From Paracentrotus lividus (taxonomy: Eukaryota; Echinodermata; Echinoidea; Camarodonta; Echinidae): a DNA stretch of 64,000 nt. The notes below the pieces were generated by a model that was given only the letters and a program-made list of their open reading frames with translations, did not search any database and was not told where the DNA came from. A program made the translations under genes and the position numbers. The stretch's first letter is position 1; every line of letters begins with the position of its first letter. Below are positions 53,301-63,948 of this stretch, piece after piece. The stretch covers positions 11,328,930 through 11,392,929 of the forward strand of contig CALNVZ010003435.1 in NCBI GenBank assembly GCA_940671915.1, written 5' to 3'.

Positions 53301-55402
53301 GGAACAGCATTATCAACCACCAGCAATAAAAAAGTGGCGCAAATAATTATTGGCATCGATCTTCAGCTCCAATACAGATTGAAGAGCGCCAACCAAAGCT
53401 CAACCACCAACCAACATTTGCCAAAGGGGTTAACGAAGGTTTTTTTTCCAGGAAAATTTCATTTATGCTAAAACATAATTTTGGGTATCGAAACCCTTAT
53501 TTTAATACGATCTCGTTTAAATTTTCGACATTGATGGGTAGAAAGTATCTTTATTGACAACGCTATCAAATTTTGGCTTTGATAATATTTCAATAGGTTA
53601 CCTTCGTGTCTTGATTTCTAACTGCCAGGGGTAGTTTCATCCATCCTAGATGATCCCATTCATTCCAAAGATAACGGAACACCTTTTCACCTTTCAGATT
53701 ATTCTTCCAAGCCCCATCATCATCCTCTCCTCCTACCACCAATCCTCCAAAATTATCATCCTTGCCTTCGGGACTGGTATAAGAGTCCTGCGACATTTGG
53801 CCATCGTCAACCTCAGAACCATCATCTCCCGTGTCTGTCGTATCATTCCTACTATATTCATCATCCGACTCGACATCATCGTCAAGACCGTCGTCGTCAG
53901 CTTCGTCGTATTCGTAATCGTCATCATCGCTATCATCATCGTACTCGTCGTCGTCGATTGAGATGATTGAGATAGTTTGGTTGTGAGAGATGAATAGAGA
54001 TGTCTCTACGGGTCTTCCTTTCGCCACATACAGATTATATAACGCATTGCTGATGCTGCTGCCTAGTTTTATTTCACGTTCCATCGCTGTAAAAATGAAA
54101 CAGAGAAAGGAAATTTGACGTATTGGGATGAGTAACCCCAAAACAACATTTTGTCAGTCAAAAGAATGAAATAATATTCATAATATATTTATCAAATTTA
54201 AGTACACTGTAGGCCCAAATATATGGAAAAATATGCACAGGATGGTTCAATTATTTAATTTTAAGAAATATACCATAATGGCTATATATATGATTGGAGA
54301 AGAAATCATTTAAAGATATAATTATAAATCAATTGTATTCGAACATTTTTCATGTATTTTATTATATGAAATCCTATTTAGTTATTTTTCATGCATGTGT
54401 ATAAAAAAAATATATCCCTTATATTGACATGTTTACAACAACAATGATCAGATGATGATCTCAAACACTCCATAAAGAGTAATCCCTTTAAGTTTTGTTC
54501 CTGGAGCAGAATTTTCGAGTAATTGTTATTTTATAAAGTGGAATACAAAAGGAAAAGTGGATCAATGACATCATCAGCTAGCTAATTTGAATTTTTCAGT
54601 GTTGTACTTGTTATAATTTCAGTCTAGAGTAACACACAGTTTGCAGATTTATACACATACGGAGAGTGGTTTGATTAGCCTTATTATTGACAGGCTAGAC
54701 GGTGTTACGTAACTACATTTTACATGTATACATGAATGTTTGTCCGAGTAAAATCAAGTGTTGAACATCACCTCTTATTGTCTTTTGCTACGTCAATATA
54801 TGCCTATTTCGTACGTCATCCTCTTATAAGAAAGTGTTACATTAGTCCTATGTAGGCTAACCGATATATAATATTTTTATATACAAATGATACAGTGTAA
54901 TTAGGATTTCTACCTAATTTTTGCATGAATATAGTCTAATTAAGTATACGATTGGAGGTAACAATAACTGTTTATTTCCATTAGGCCTATTATTATTAGA
55001 AGACTGTTCAGTTTAATATGCTATAGGCTAAATTATTGCTATTAATAACTTTTTTCTATATCCCGGAATCGAGAGAAATATCATCCAGACATAATTGAAT
55101 ATATTCTCCGTACAAGCTCAATCAAACCATTCATTTTATGTGTGGGGTTACAGTATCACTATGGTAACCACATCAAAACGACATTATTCATGTTCTTGGC
55201 ATTCCCTATACTTACTCAATTCATTATGTTGCCGTTGTTTTTGACAACCTCCACAGTTATTGTTAGATGTAACATCGCTCTCCCGAGCAAGGTATCTGCT
55301 CGAAACTTCTACATCACCGCGTTCAGTTACCGTGACATAAATGAGACACATTGACAATGCAACACAGCATGTAAACAAACCCTGGGTTTTTGAGAACGAC
55401 AT
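45247..55402 (-). CDS. UST: Uronyl 2-O-sulfotransferase (UST-like), eight coding exons
   Basis: Joined exons 55402-55216, 54086-53602, 51028-50876, 49928-49849, 48292-48160, 46881-46784, 46004-45847 and 45425-45247 give 1473 nt, 490 aa, with all phases matching. Seen: a short cytosolic tail and signal anchor at about 9-24 (type II Golgi protein); an acidic stem at 107-158; the 5'-phosphosulfate-loop segment NRVGKCGSR (234-242); RHVHF (293-297) with candidate catalytic histidines; the 3'-phosphate segment YINIIRDPLDR (310-320); IPYFCG before a Cys-containing loop; and a C-terminal SPE...EYTFYELVKQRF segment. Known role: sulfotransferases of this family move sulfate from PAPS to O-2 of uronic acid in chondroitin/dermatan sulfate. 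The NRVGKCGSR and C-terminal segments favour UST over HS2ST. Human UST is about 406 aa; the excess is the acidic stem. A Pipe-like specificity cannot be excluded. Confidence 0.93.
45847..46004 (-). CDS. UST: UST exon 7
   Basis: This 158-nt exon encodes residues 380-431: KDRQWAFKKAVENLKKYY, then VGLLEELEDTFRVFERVLP and YFFKGALEIYQSI. The acceptor is CTCTTTTAG and the donor ATAT then GTAAGA. The VGxxEELEDT...LPxFF pattern is the signature of the 2-O-sulfotransferase family C-terminal domain. Confidence 0.92.
46784..46881 (-). CDS. UST: UST exon 6
   Basis: This 98-nt exon encodes residues 347-378: TFDECVLSGSDECLGPKSF, then YIIPYFCGQDYNC. The acceptor is TATCACAG and the donor CTGCAC then GTAAGT. 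TFDECV and IPYFCG are typical of the HS2ST/UST family. The cysteines probably form luminal disulfides. Confidence 0.92.
47620..48055 (+). mobile_element. tRNA-derived SINE-like sequence joined to a MITE end
   Basis: GGTTCGAAACC near 47899 is a perfect Pol III B-box, and AGCGCTTTACAAAATGCTG near 47983 resembles the tail region of marine SINEs. Where the A-box should be there is instead the MITE terminus CCTGGATCCGCGCCTG (47872-47887). To the left, two copies of a GTGGCCCGCTGC...ACAGGCTCAGACTTCTC unit (47621 and 47791) are separated by A-rich tracts. The exact boundaries are uncertain. It lies in UST intron 5. Confidence 0.5.
48160..48292 (-). CDS. UST: UST exon 5: 3'-phosphate-binding segment
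   Basis: This 133-nt exon encodes residues 303-346: HNLKQPLYINIIRDPLDRM, then VSQYYYVRFGDDRGPGHY. The donor is ATCAG then GTTAGA; the acceptor AATATAG has a weak pyrimidine tract. YINxxRDPxxR is the PAPS 3'-phosphate-binding motif of the family. Confidence 0.93.
48336..48356. repeat. (AATCA)n short tandem repeat
   Basis: AAATCAAATC units followed by ATTTATTC, a pattern often found at retroelement tails on the opposite strand. No retroelement body was identified. Confidence 0.6.
48390..49154. mobile_element. 765-bp MITE-like element with repeated GTCACTCCGTAACC
   Basis: The ends are a perfect 13-bp inverted repeat, GGGCAGTTCCAAG and CTTGGAACTGCCC, flanked by the direct repeat ATTA (48386-48389 and 49155-49158). 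Inside, GTCACTCCGTAACC occurs at 48738, 48752 (tandem), 48949 and, with one change, at 49129 abutting the right end. No transposase frame is present. The superfamily is unknown. It is inserted in UST intron 4. Confidence 0.8.
49849..49928 (-). CDS. UST: UST exon 4: candidate catalytic histidine segment
   Basis: This 80-nt exon encodes residues 276-301: KNMVKVTSSLKRPNLFQ, then RHVHFIDYT. The acceptor is TATTTTAACAG and the donor ACAAG then GTAATT. The RHVHF segment matches the (R/G)HVHF/Y segment of UST and HS2ST; one of these histidines is the likely catalytic base by analogy with HS2ST. Confidence 0.92.
50266..50360. repeat. Poly-C/poly-A low-complexity tract
   Basis: A C run at 50266-50275 followed by about 31 A residues and further A-rich sequence. 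Lys-rich or Phe-rich open frames across it are artefacts. Confidence 0.95.
50876..51028 (-). CDS. UST: UST exon 3: PAPS-loop exon
   Basis: This 153-nt exon, phase 0 at both ends, encodes residues 225-275: EQSGLAIMFNRVGKCGSRS, then VLTVLQKLSHENRFYLVSS and LTYNKTKLS. The acceptor is TTCATTTACCAG and the donor CAAGAG then GTATAA. NRVGKCGSRS is the 5'-phosphosulfate-binding loop and is close to the UST version, unlike the PKTAS-type loop of HS2ST. Confidence 0.93.
51187..53296. mobile_element. Hairpin-array DNA transposon, complete (2.1 kb)
   Basis: The left end is CAGGCGCGGATCCAGG and the right end CCTGGATCCGCGCCTG, perfect 16-bp inverted repeats. Flanks are CAACG and CAAAG, a 5-bp target duplication with one mismatch. 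Inside are about 14 copies of CTCGCGCTTCGCGCTCGC, in units carrying AGAAAGTGCCCCTTTATT and AATACACAATTATCTA. There is no transposase frame. It is inserted in UST intron 2. Confidence 0.82.
53602..54086 (-). CDS. UST: UST exon 2: acidic luminal stem
   Basis: This 485-nt exon encodes residues 64-224. The acceptor is GTTTCATTTTTACAG and the donor ACGAAG then GTAACC. Residues 107-158 are overwhelmingly Asp/Glu with Tyr and Ser. NQT (98) and NDT (143) are potential N-glycosylation sites. The end (EWDHLGWMKLPLAVRNQ) leads into the PAPS-loop exon. The match of this exon to known UST stems is poor, and its membership rests on phase, position and strand. Confidence 0.8.
55216..55402 (-). CDS. UST: UST exon 1: cytosolic tail and signal anchor
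   Basis: This 187-nt exon encodes residues 1-62: MSFSKTQG, a hydrophobic stretch LFTCCVALSMCLIYVTV, then a luminal segment. The start is supported by an in-frame TAA 12-10 bases upstream and no alternative ATG before it. The donor is TTGA then GTAAGT, and the spare base joins CG of exon 2 to give Thr63. The hydrophobic segment is short but fits a Golgi type II anchor. Confidence 0.8.
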
Positions 55403-55872
55403 TTTGTAGATTTAAAATCCTCCTTTCCAAGCATATCAGTTGGATGGTTTGATTTTCCATTACGCATCCGACACCAAAAAGATATACGTCGGTCTACATG
55501 ATTGTGTATCATTCTTATTACAATTCTTCGTATTCGAGAGCCCGTAACGGTATTGTGTCCTCCGTGCTTGAACGGTGCTTTTGTCAATATCTGATTGAAC
55601 GTCTTGAAAACCTTTTCAAATTATAAATCACTGCCCCCGTAACAGAGAAGCTGTTATGCAATACCGTCATTGTTACGGGCTCCGCTCCAGGGGATTCTTT
55701 TTATTCATCCCTGGTCAGAATTATGGCGGCCTTATAATGGCGGTTATCATGGTTACCTTAGAAATGGGACCATCTTAAATGCTCATATTAATGTTGATTG
55801 GATATTAAATTTTCAATATGGAGTCAGAAAAAGATAGAGACAGAAAAAAAGACTGGGAGAGGGGGAAGGATC

Positions 55873-55905
<33 letters not shown>

Positions 55906-57010
55906 AGATATAGAGAGAGATAGTTGAAGCATGCAGGGGCGTGAAGTGGACCCTCGGATGCGTAGAGGATATTGCTTAAAACTGGGAGCAAAGGTTGTCA
56001 TAGAATACTTCCCGTTTTCCCTCCTTTCCTTGACTTATGTTCCATTTAGAAGAATAGAGCAAATTAACTATATATTATCATTAATGGATACTAAGTGAAT
56101 CCAGATAAACTTTACTTTATATAAATATGACGTTAATTGCGTGTAATGATAAAACACACTAACGTGATTAAGGAGTACGCCTATACGTGTCAGTTTCATT
56201 TAATCCCGTCTCCTGTACATTTCTCATGGTAAATTGATATTGTAGGCCTACATGGTTAACAAAAAAAAAAGGGTACAAGGTCATGAAGGTAGCAAACTAA
56301 ACCTTATCGAACTATTGGTATTATCATTTGTTAATTTTTTTGTGTGTGTCTTATTTCTATATCAAATAACATTCAGAAATAAGAATATTTTGATTGGTGT
56401 ATAGACCTCGTGACTTCAAAATTGAGGTACGTCGACCGGTACCATTTACATAAATTATTGGCCTGTATACGTGTATAATATTTTTTATTCAGTTACGTAA
56501 TCATAATAATTGTGTTCGTCTGCACTATAGATTATCTTGAATTAGTTTAAAACAAAGAATATACAAATTAGCCCTATAGATAAATTTCATTTAATTTAAT
56601 TTCATTTATTTCCACAATAATAGCACCAAAAAAACACAAACAAACAAACAAAAACATGACACAAAGGCAAAGGATTTTACATAGCATAAGAAGCATTATA
56701 ACAACAATCCAAATACGTGTTTCAGACTTCATTACAAAAAGAACAATTAAATATATTAACAAGCAACATATTGCTGATTTGTGGTGGAAACCTTACAAAG
56801 CATTAATTGCTTGTTAAAATCACAGATCATATGAAGAAAAAAAAAACCGAAATGTTTATGTTAATGATAAAGGACAAAAGACTTAGTGAATTCTATACTT
56901 GTGTGACCATGGTCATACATCATCGCATGCCATCATGTTCAATGATATGGGACAAACATTTTCTTAAAACTTGCAAAACCTATATTTGCGATTTACTCAG
57001 TTAGGGTACA
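55403..57010. other. Upstream region of UST, no gene seen
   Basis: This interval should contain the UST promoter, but no TATA box or initiator can be singled out. It holds an inverted repeat at 55538-55682 and a GA microsatellite near 55872-55898. Otherwise it is AT-rich unique sequence. Confidence 0.5.
55538..55682. repeat. Inverted repeat GAGCCCGTAAC upstream of UST
   Basis: GAGCCCGTAAC at 55538 followed by GGTATTG is mirrored by CAATACC and then GTTACGGGCTC at 55672. The interior is about 120 bp. It could be a small foldback element or a regulatory palindrome. Confidence 0.55.
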
Positions 57011-57577
57011 TGCAGGTAATATGGGCCCCCTAAGCTCATTTGCCTAATTTGCATAAAATTACGAAATGACACACAGTCTAATCTTTGTTTATATGAATCA
57101 ATAACTACTGCTCTAACTTTTATGGTGAAGAAAAACAATTATCACTAACCTCCCTGTCTGCAATATCCAAATGTTGACGTCATTACCAAAGTGCCCATTT
57201 TACCTGCATGTGCAGGTAATATGGGTACATGTATTTAATGCATGTTTTAAAAACTGCAATGACTCTACCATGTCTGGAAATTGCTTAAAATGTTGAAAAT
57301 CATTAACTTTAAGATATAATTTGAAATTATAAGACCCTTCAGCAAATCCTTTGACTATATATTTCATTGTTATGTATTTTGTATATTATTTCATTTTTTA
57401 ATATTATTTAAATATTATTTTCATTATACAAGTCAATATAGGCCTACAATAAGTTATTTATATTAATTATATACAGTGAATATACCCCAAAAAATCATAG
57501 TAAAATGATTGATGTCTCATCCCAATACTAAGTACCAGAATCATTTCCGCCATTTTGGATGTCCCATATTACCTGCA
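57011..57577. mobile_element. MITE-like element with repeated TGCAGGTAATATGGG
   Basis: TGCAGGTAATATGGG at 57011 and its exact inverse CCCATATTACCTGCA at 57563 bound about 567 bp. In the middle an inverted variant (57194-57208) and a direct copy (57211-57225) lie head to head. This could be one element with internal terminal-motif copies or two adjacent or nested elements. No clear target duplication was found. Confidence 0.55.
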
Positions 57578-57900
57578 CTAATGTTGCTGTGTCAGGCAAG
57601 CATTCAATGCCACATTGCACCCCTTCACTAAAACAAATTGACCTGTACACGCTAGTATGATCAAAATGAAACTATAAACTTATTAAATATACAAAATAAT
57701 TGAGGTTACCCCCTCAAACACTCTTTCACCATCACATTCTGTGAAATATCAAATTTTACATATGACATCAGGGTAAAAAAATGCCGTAAGTTTTACCTAC
57801 CTTGTTGGTTTTCAGCAATTTTCTCAGAGAAAATCGCATAGGATGCTCTCACGACGATATATTCGTATACAGTTCATATGAACAACATTATGGTGCTCAC

Positions 57901-58490
57901 CAGGGGCGGATCTAGGTTTTTTCCAAGGGGGGTGAGGGATGAAAAAAAAAATCTTGCGAGCGGAGCGAGCAAACGAGCGCGGAGCGCGAGTTTTAGACAA
58001 TCCCCGATTTATAGGCCTATACTGACCTAAAACGAGGAATTATTTAAACAATTTTAGAGTTGGAGTTATTTTGTGCATTATGATAGGCAGCGAGCGCGAA
58101 GCGCGAGCCGAAAATTTTGGGTTATAAAAGATATATGGAATAAATAAAGGGCACTTTTTTAGTATAATTAATTTTTCAAAAGATAATTGTGTATTGTAGA
58201 CCCTATAAAGTATCTGCGAGCGCGAAGCGCGAGCTGAAAATTTGAGCTCAAATTGAAGTTATTTGTGCATTATGATTTAGTATCAGCGAGCGCGAAGCGC
58301 GAGCCGAAAATATTGGGTTTTAAAAGATAATGAATAAATAAGGGGCACTTTCTAGTATTAATTAATTTTTTAGATAATTGTGTATTTGTAGACCCTATTA
58401 AGTATCCGCGAGCGCGAAGCGCGAGCCGAAAATATTGGTTTTAAAGATATATGGAATTAATAAACAGGCACTTTCTAGTACTTTCTATTT
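57901..58490. mobile_element. Truncated, inverted hairpin-array transposon
   Basis: It starts with CAGGGGCGGATCTAGG, then carries about six cores in the opposite orientation (GCGAGCGCGAAGCGCGAG) within the same AATAAAGGGGCACTTTCT units seen at 51187-53296. The other terminus was not found, so it is truncated or nested. It matches the right-hand portion of the 51187 element in reverse. Confidence 0.75.
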
Positions 58491-59129
58491 GTTCGCCCAC
58501 CCTCCTCTCCTAGCTCCTCCCCCCAAAAAAAGAATAATAATAATAATGATGATGATAATGATAATAAAATAAATACATAAATAAAAATAAATAAAATTAC
58601 AAGTTAAAAAAAAAGATAAGATTAAAAAAAAAAAAAATGGTCCCCGGATTTTTTTTTGGGGGGGTATTGATTACTACACTACTCGGTAATCCCTGTGAAC
58701 GTCTATGAGTTAAGATTGCTGCATCCAACTAGACTATATGAGGAACATGATTAGGATAGCACTGGAGGGGGGGTGTGACCATATATGATATTGTCCAATA
58801 CTGTGCTGAGACAGGATGCTTCTTTAGGGACATATATGTGAGTCTGGACATTATGATGGCATTTTCTCATGCACATAATTTTTTTTACTAGCGGGGTGGG
58901 GGGTGAAACCCCCCGTAGATCCACATGCTTCTTTCTTTTTTTTCTTTTTCTCTTTTCTCTCTCTTTGCTTTCTCTCCCTTTCCTTCTTTTTTTTCTTTTT
59001 TTTTTTTTTTTTTTTGTGCACCAGGGGGGGGGGGTTTGAACCAAACCGTGACGTGGCGCCAAGAGTTGATCGATTTGATTGCCATGGGAAAAGCGCTCGT
59101 TTCATATTCATATTATATTAATTATTAGT
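58491..59129. other. Low-complexity tracts, no gene
   Basis: Poly-C/poly-A, ATA and GAT triplets, and a CT/T-rich run at about 58928-59015 next to a G run. Open frames across it are Lys- or Phe-rich artefacts. It looks like decayed transposon ends. Confidence 0.7.
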
Positions 59130-62100
59130 TGTCATTGGCGCTCCTTGATTTTGTCTTGAGTGTCACTTATGGCTTCGGGCAATTAACATTCTATGTTTCG
59201 TAATGAGTACTCTTATGCTATTAGTGAGGGGGAGGGGTGGGTGTCCAGGTCTATGTAATGTTGTAAACTGACCATTGTTTGCTGGTGTGGAATGCATGTT
59301 TTGGGATATGTGCGGGATGGTATAGTATTTGTTGGTTAGGGGGCATGTATGACCACAAAAGATTTAGTTTTGGGGGTCTTTGATTGTTTAATTTAGATTG
59401 AATATGAGTGAGAAGAAATGTCGGATTCAACCGGATTATCCGTGAGGAGGCTTAGATTCGAAGCGTCGATTCAATAAGTATTCAAAGGGAATGTGCTGGT
59501 GGTGACGGAAGGTAGACATTATTCATTTTTAGTTTAGTCATATTTTCTTTGGTACTAAATCAAACGCAGCGTGTGGTTGAGGTTGAGATGTGGTATGGGT
59601 TTGAGTTTCGTGAGCGAAGGAGCTAGCCCTACCGCTGAAGTAAAGAGTGATTACTTTAAGCGTTATGTGAGGACTGGTGCACATTTCTATATGGTTGAGA
59701 TTATTTTTAATTCTTTTTCGTATCTGGTGTCAATTTGATTCATAAATTGATTGGTTTTGATTAAAGCTCGTGCTATGTGTGACTGTGTGCAGAGGATGTG
59801 TGCGTGGTGTTGCAGTCAGAAGTTTAGTTAGTTTCGTAATTTTCGGTCCCGTTCTTTAGCGGCGACGTTGGTGGTAGGAACAATGAACTCGCGAGCCCAT
59901 ATTGGTTGCGAAGGTTGTTAAATTCAGTTGTTGTCTGGAACCTGATGGTATTGTCGGTGGTGACTAATCGTCTTACAATGATGTGCGGAATGAAGATTTT
60001 TATTCTTGAACTGTTGATTTGTTTTAGGGTATAATAGAGTTATGTATTGTTTTTGGGTGGGACGATCATTGACACTCGATGAAGAGTGTGGAAGGTCATT
60101 GTGCACGCATATATGAATGAGTACTAATTTGCTTAAGAAGCATCGTGAGTGGGTGTGCATATGTTAATTATATTTAATTTTTGTTTATATATATTATATA
60201 GTCCTTAAGCGCTTGAAGGCGATTCTTTGTTTCTTTTTATTTGACACGCACTATCCTACCTATGTTGGTGGGATTTTTGTTAGAGTGCTAGGGAATGATG
60301 AATGAGTATTTTCAGTTCCTGGGTTTAGTAGATATATATATATTATATTTTTAGGGAGACTGGGTATTAGGCCCTTTTTTTACTTTTATTACTAAATTTG
60401 AAAGTATATTTTTTTATTAAACCAACCGTCGTCTATATATTGTTACAGGAATTTAAACCTGTGATTCTATTGCATATTATTTACATTATGTTAAATTGGG
60501 GCTAATTATCCAGTTGGGGTATATTGGCCTATTGTCATGATTGATTGAGTAATGCTATTATTATGTATGTATAATAATGTTGTTAGGTTGTTTATCTTTT
60601 AAAAATGATTTTCATAATTGGTTAGATCGAATGTTTGAAATTTGCAGTATGTGAATATATCATGAATCTGTATATTATGTATAATTCAGTTAATTTCGAT
60701 TTTGGTTAACTGTTTATGATTTGGCCATAATTACCAGTATTATTTGATCCTTTTAGTCTATATAGATTTCAGGTGGAAGTTTTCTGTGTGTTTGTTTTGT
60801 TCCTATTGTTTCCTGGTTTCTATATATTTCTTATGATTTTAATTATGTATATACCCAATAAAAGCAGACTTGCATTTACGAGTTGGTGAGTTGGGTCTTC
60901 TAGGAGAATTGAGTAAATGGTTTATTTCATATATAGTAAGGTTTGAGATAGGCATGTGTAAAATTTTTGTCTTGTGTAATGAGCAAGTTATAGCTCAAGA
61001 CGGGGCTAATTACCCGGGATATTTCCGTCTATTATTTAAAAGCAGTTGAAAGGCTGGTATTTTTTATTTGGTGACTTTATGAGAAAGATATTATGAATTT
61101 TCTATGAAAAAATTTCCTTGTCAGGCTGTTTTTAATATGTTCGAACTTGAATAAGTTTGTTTATTGCTGTTGTTTGTTTTTTGTTTTTGTTTTTGTGTTT
61201 TTGTTTGTTTGTTTTGTTTTGGGTTTTGTTTTATATTGTATGGTTGTTTTTATGTTTTGATACACTTCTCATTTTATATTTTTATTTTTAATGTTTTTTT
61301 AATTTTTTTTATTTCTTTTTTATTGGGCTATATTTTTTAATTTTATTTGTTATTTTTTTATTTATTTTTGATTTTTATTTATTTATTTTTATTTTTTTTT
61401 TTTATTTATTTATTTATTTTATTTTTTTTATTATTTTATTTTTTTTTATTATTTTTTTTTTGGGGGGGGTATTTTGGTAATTACTTATAGTAAAATGCAT
61501 AGTCATTAGATAATACAAAATCTTGCAGATTAGACGTGTTTAGTAAGTTGAGAGTCTCAATTTATAGTATGCTGATTTGTAATTTCTGTAAACAGCTGTT
61601 GTTTTGGTATTATGTTCTTTTGTTTTCTTAAGTTGTGTACGTGGTGCTTGACTGATGATGGAATGGTTTCTGGTCAAAAGGGTTTAAGGATTTTTTTATT
61701 ATATCTATGAGGTAGGTTTTTATTTCAACCATTTTCAACATATACTCTCTTAGGTTTAGGCTGGTTTTTGTGTTTAATATGCGGGTCAATGTTCGCTTTT
61801 TTCGATGCGTTTACAAATCGTCTTGTTCAAAATTTAAGTGAACATGAATTATCTTGGAATAATTTTCAGATTATATTTAATAGGAGAGGACTCCAGATAT
61901 TTAAAAAAGTTTTTTTCATTTTGTTAAATTGACGTTAATTAATTTCAGATTTCAGTGTAATAATAATTTTCACGTATGTTGATTTATAAGTTAGCCGTTT
62001 GAGAATTGGCTAATGGTGATGAAGCTAGCAACGAGTTTTCAACCATTGTTTTAATTATGGTCTCTTATTGTATCAAGTTGTTTTTTTAAAATGGTAGTGG

Positions 62101-63660
62101 GGAAAAATATTTAGGTGATTTTAGATATGTGTGTAGTGTGGTTCATAAAAGATTGTCTGATGTGCTTTGTTTGTATTTGCTTTGTAAACAAGTTTGTAAT
62201 TTGTGGCGAGAAGGAGCATTGAAAATGAAGCTTTCTTGTGGAGGGAATTATGGCGATTATTCGAAACTGCAAAAAGATGGGGTTGTGCGATTATTTTCTT
62301 GTTGTGAGAATGGTATATTCAAAATTAAGCAAATTGATGAAAAATTGCAGAAGAAGTGATTTTCGTTTTGAATCAATACATATCGGTTGTGGTTATTTCA
62401 TTCAAAAGTTCCCGACTGCATTTTATTTGAAAGTAGTTATGTTTTTTGCCTTCTGTGGTCTATGTTTTTCATGTACTTTTATCAGTTTGATTTGACGTTG
62501 AGTAGTTGATCTTTCTTAACATTAATGATAATATTGATAAGCATGTAATATTTTCTAAAATAGACCGGTATGGATTTGCTGCTGCTGGTGACTGGTGTGT
62601 TGTCAATTTTCTTTCCAGTCTTGAGTTACCTTTGATGTGTGTGATTTTTCATTTGTTTGTATCTGTTAGTTGGAAATTTTGTGTTTATGTTTTTCATTTT
62701 TGAATTTTATAATAATGAGTCATTTGAATTTTGTTTCAAACAATCAAACTTTTTATGGTTGTTTCTCTAAATTTAAGTTGGAGATGAACAAAAACAACAT
62801 GTCGTCATAACGTGAGATACCAGCATTTACTTGTTAATTTATTTTGGGGGATGGTAGGTGGTTAATTGGGTAATGACGTCGACCGTGAAAAATACTGCGA
62901 TTTTGCACGGTGGTATAGGGCAGTCAGCTTTTGCGGTAAGAATTTAATAAAATTCAATTTATGTATTTGGGTAAAGTTCAATATAAATTTTGAATAATCA
63001 ATTATATATTTTGATATTGGGTAAAAGGGACAGAAAGGTGTTTTAATTTTACTTTGTTTATATTGAATTTAAGAGATTAAACTTGCATAGTCTTATCTCC
63101 ATTAAAATGTTTATTGTTAGTAATTTCGTTTAATTAAGTTTTCCGGCAAGGTACGTGTTTAAAAATATGTCGGTAAAGGGCGGTAAGGAAATTATTCTGT
63201 ATTTTTTTATTACTTATTTGGTGTGAGGGTAGACAGTCTTTGTTAAAAGTTTCATAGCAAAGAAAATAATACATGTAAAGACTGAAATTTTAGTCTAACT
63301 ATGGAGCTATGTGCTGGTTTATGAATTTTACGAGGTTTAGCAGATGACAGAATACATCTTTTGTTTGTACTTTGAAAACTCTTTTTTGAATGGTTGAATG
63401 ATTTTTTATGATTTTATTATTTTTCATGCTTTAATGAGGCTTGTGACGTCAATGATGAATGAATTTTGACTATGTTGCATTGTTTTCTATTTATGGTGAT
63501 ATTGACTTTGTATACTTTCCTAACAAAAAATGGTATAAGTCGAAATACCTTGGGAACAATAGCGGCTTGCTATTTATATAATTTTTATTTTTTTTGTTTA
63601 TTTAAGTTTTATTTTTACCTCAGAGATTATTCGTTTGAAATAGCAACATAGGCGTACATG
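59130..63660 (+). other. 4.5-kb C-depleted, T/G-rich block without recognised genes
   Basis: Most 60-base lines in this block have only a handful of C residues while T dominates and G clearly exceeds C. The rest of the window is not skewed in this way over such a length. It lacks the MITEs and CTCGCGC arrays common elsewhere. T-rich tracts at 61260-61470 are nearly pure T with A. Strand skew of this kind is known from introns transcribed on the skewed strand, so an intron or 5' region of a plus-strand gene is one explanation; a foreign or mobile block is another. Confidence 0.5.
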
Positions 63661-63678
63661 CTTATATTTTTTGTGCAG

Positions 63679-63948
63679 GGATGTTCGAAGTGGAAGAATT
63701 CCTTCGGAGGATTGTAGAGTCGGCGGTGTTGTGAGTCGATACATTTAGTTTTAGAACTATCGTTTAAATTTTCATGGGACGTATGTTAAATTGACCTTAT
63801 TTTTTTCATATATGTTAACGAGGATATATCTACGATTCAAAGAGCAACATGGTTATCTGAAGACAAAACGGGAACAGCAGTTCTGGATATGTTGTTGCCC
63901 CATAAAAGAAACATAAAATCTCAGAGCGCAGACGAACCGCAATCATAG
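63679..63948 (+). CDS. Possible first exons of a plus-strand gene at the window edge
   Basis: A T-rich acceptor (TTTTTTGTGCAG) precedes ATG at 63681, giving MFEVEEFLRRIVESAV. A strong donor GTGAGT follows at 63731. A candidate acceptor at 63822 then gives either IYLRFKEQHGYLKTKREQQF (continuing the ATG frame) or, in another frame, STIQRATWLSEDKTGTAV, both ending in stops before 63950. Base composition changes here from C-poor to balanced, as expected for exons. The protein is not recognised and the exon choice is uncertain. Confidence 0.25.

Noticed and set aside
58751..59128. Lys- or Phe-rich frames on both strands
   Set aside because: They are caused by a CT/T-rich tract; no conserved motif is present.
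62129..62359. 76-codon plus-strand frame in the C-poor block
   Set aside because: It looks more protein-like than its neighbours but has no recognised motif, splice context or balanced composition, so I do not call it a gene.
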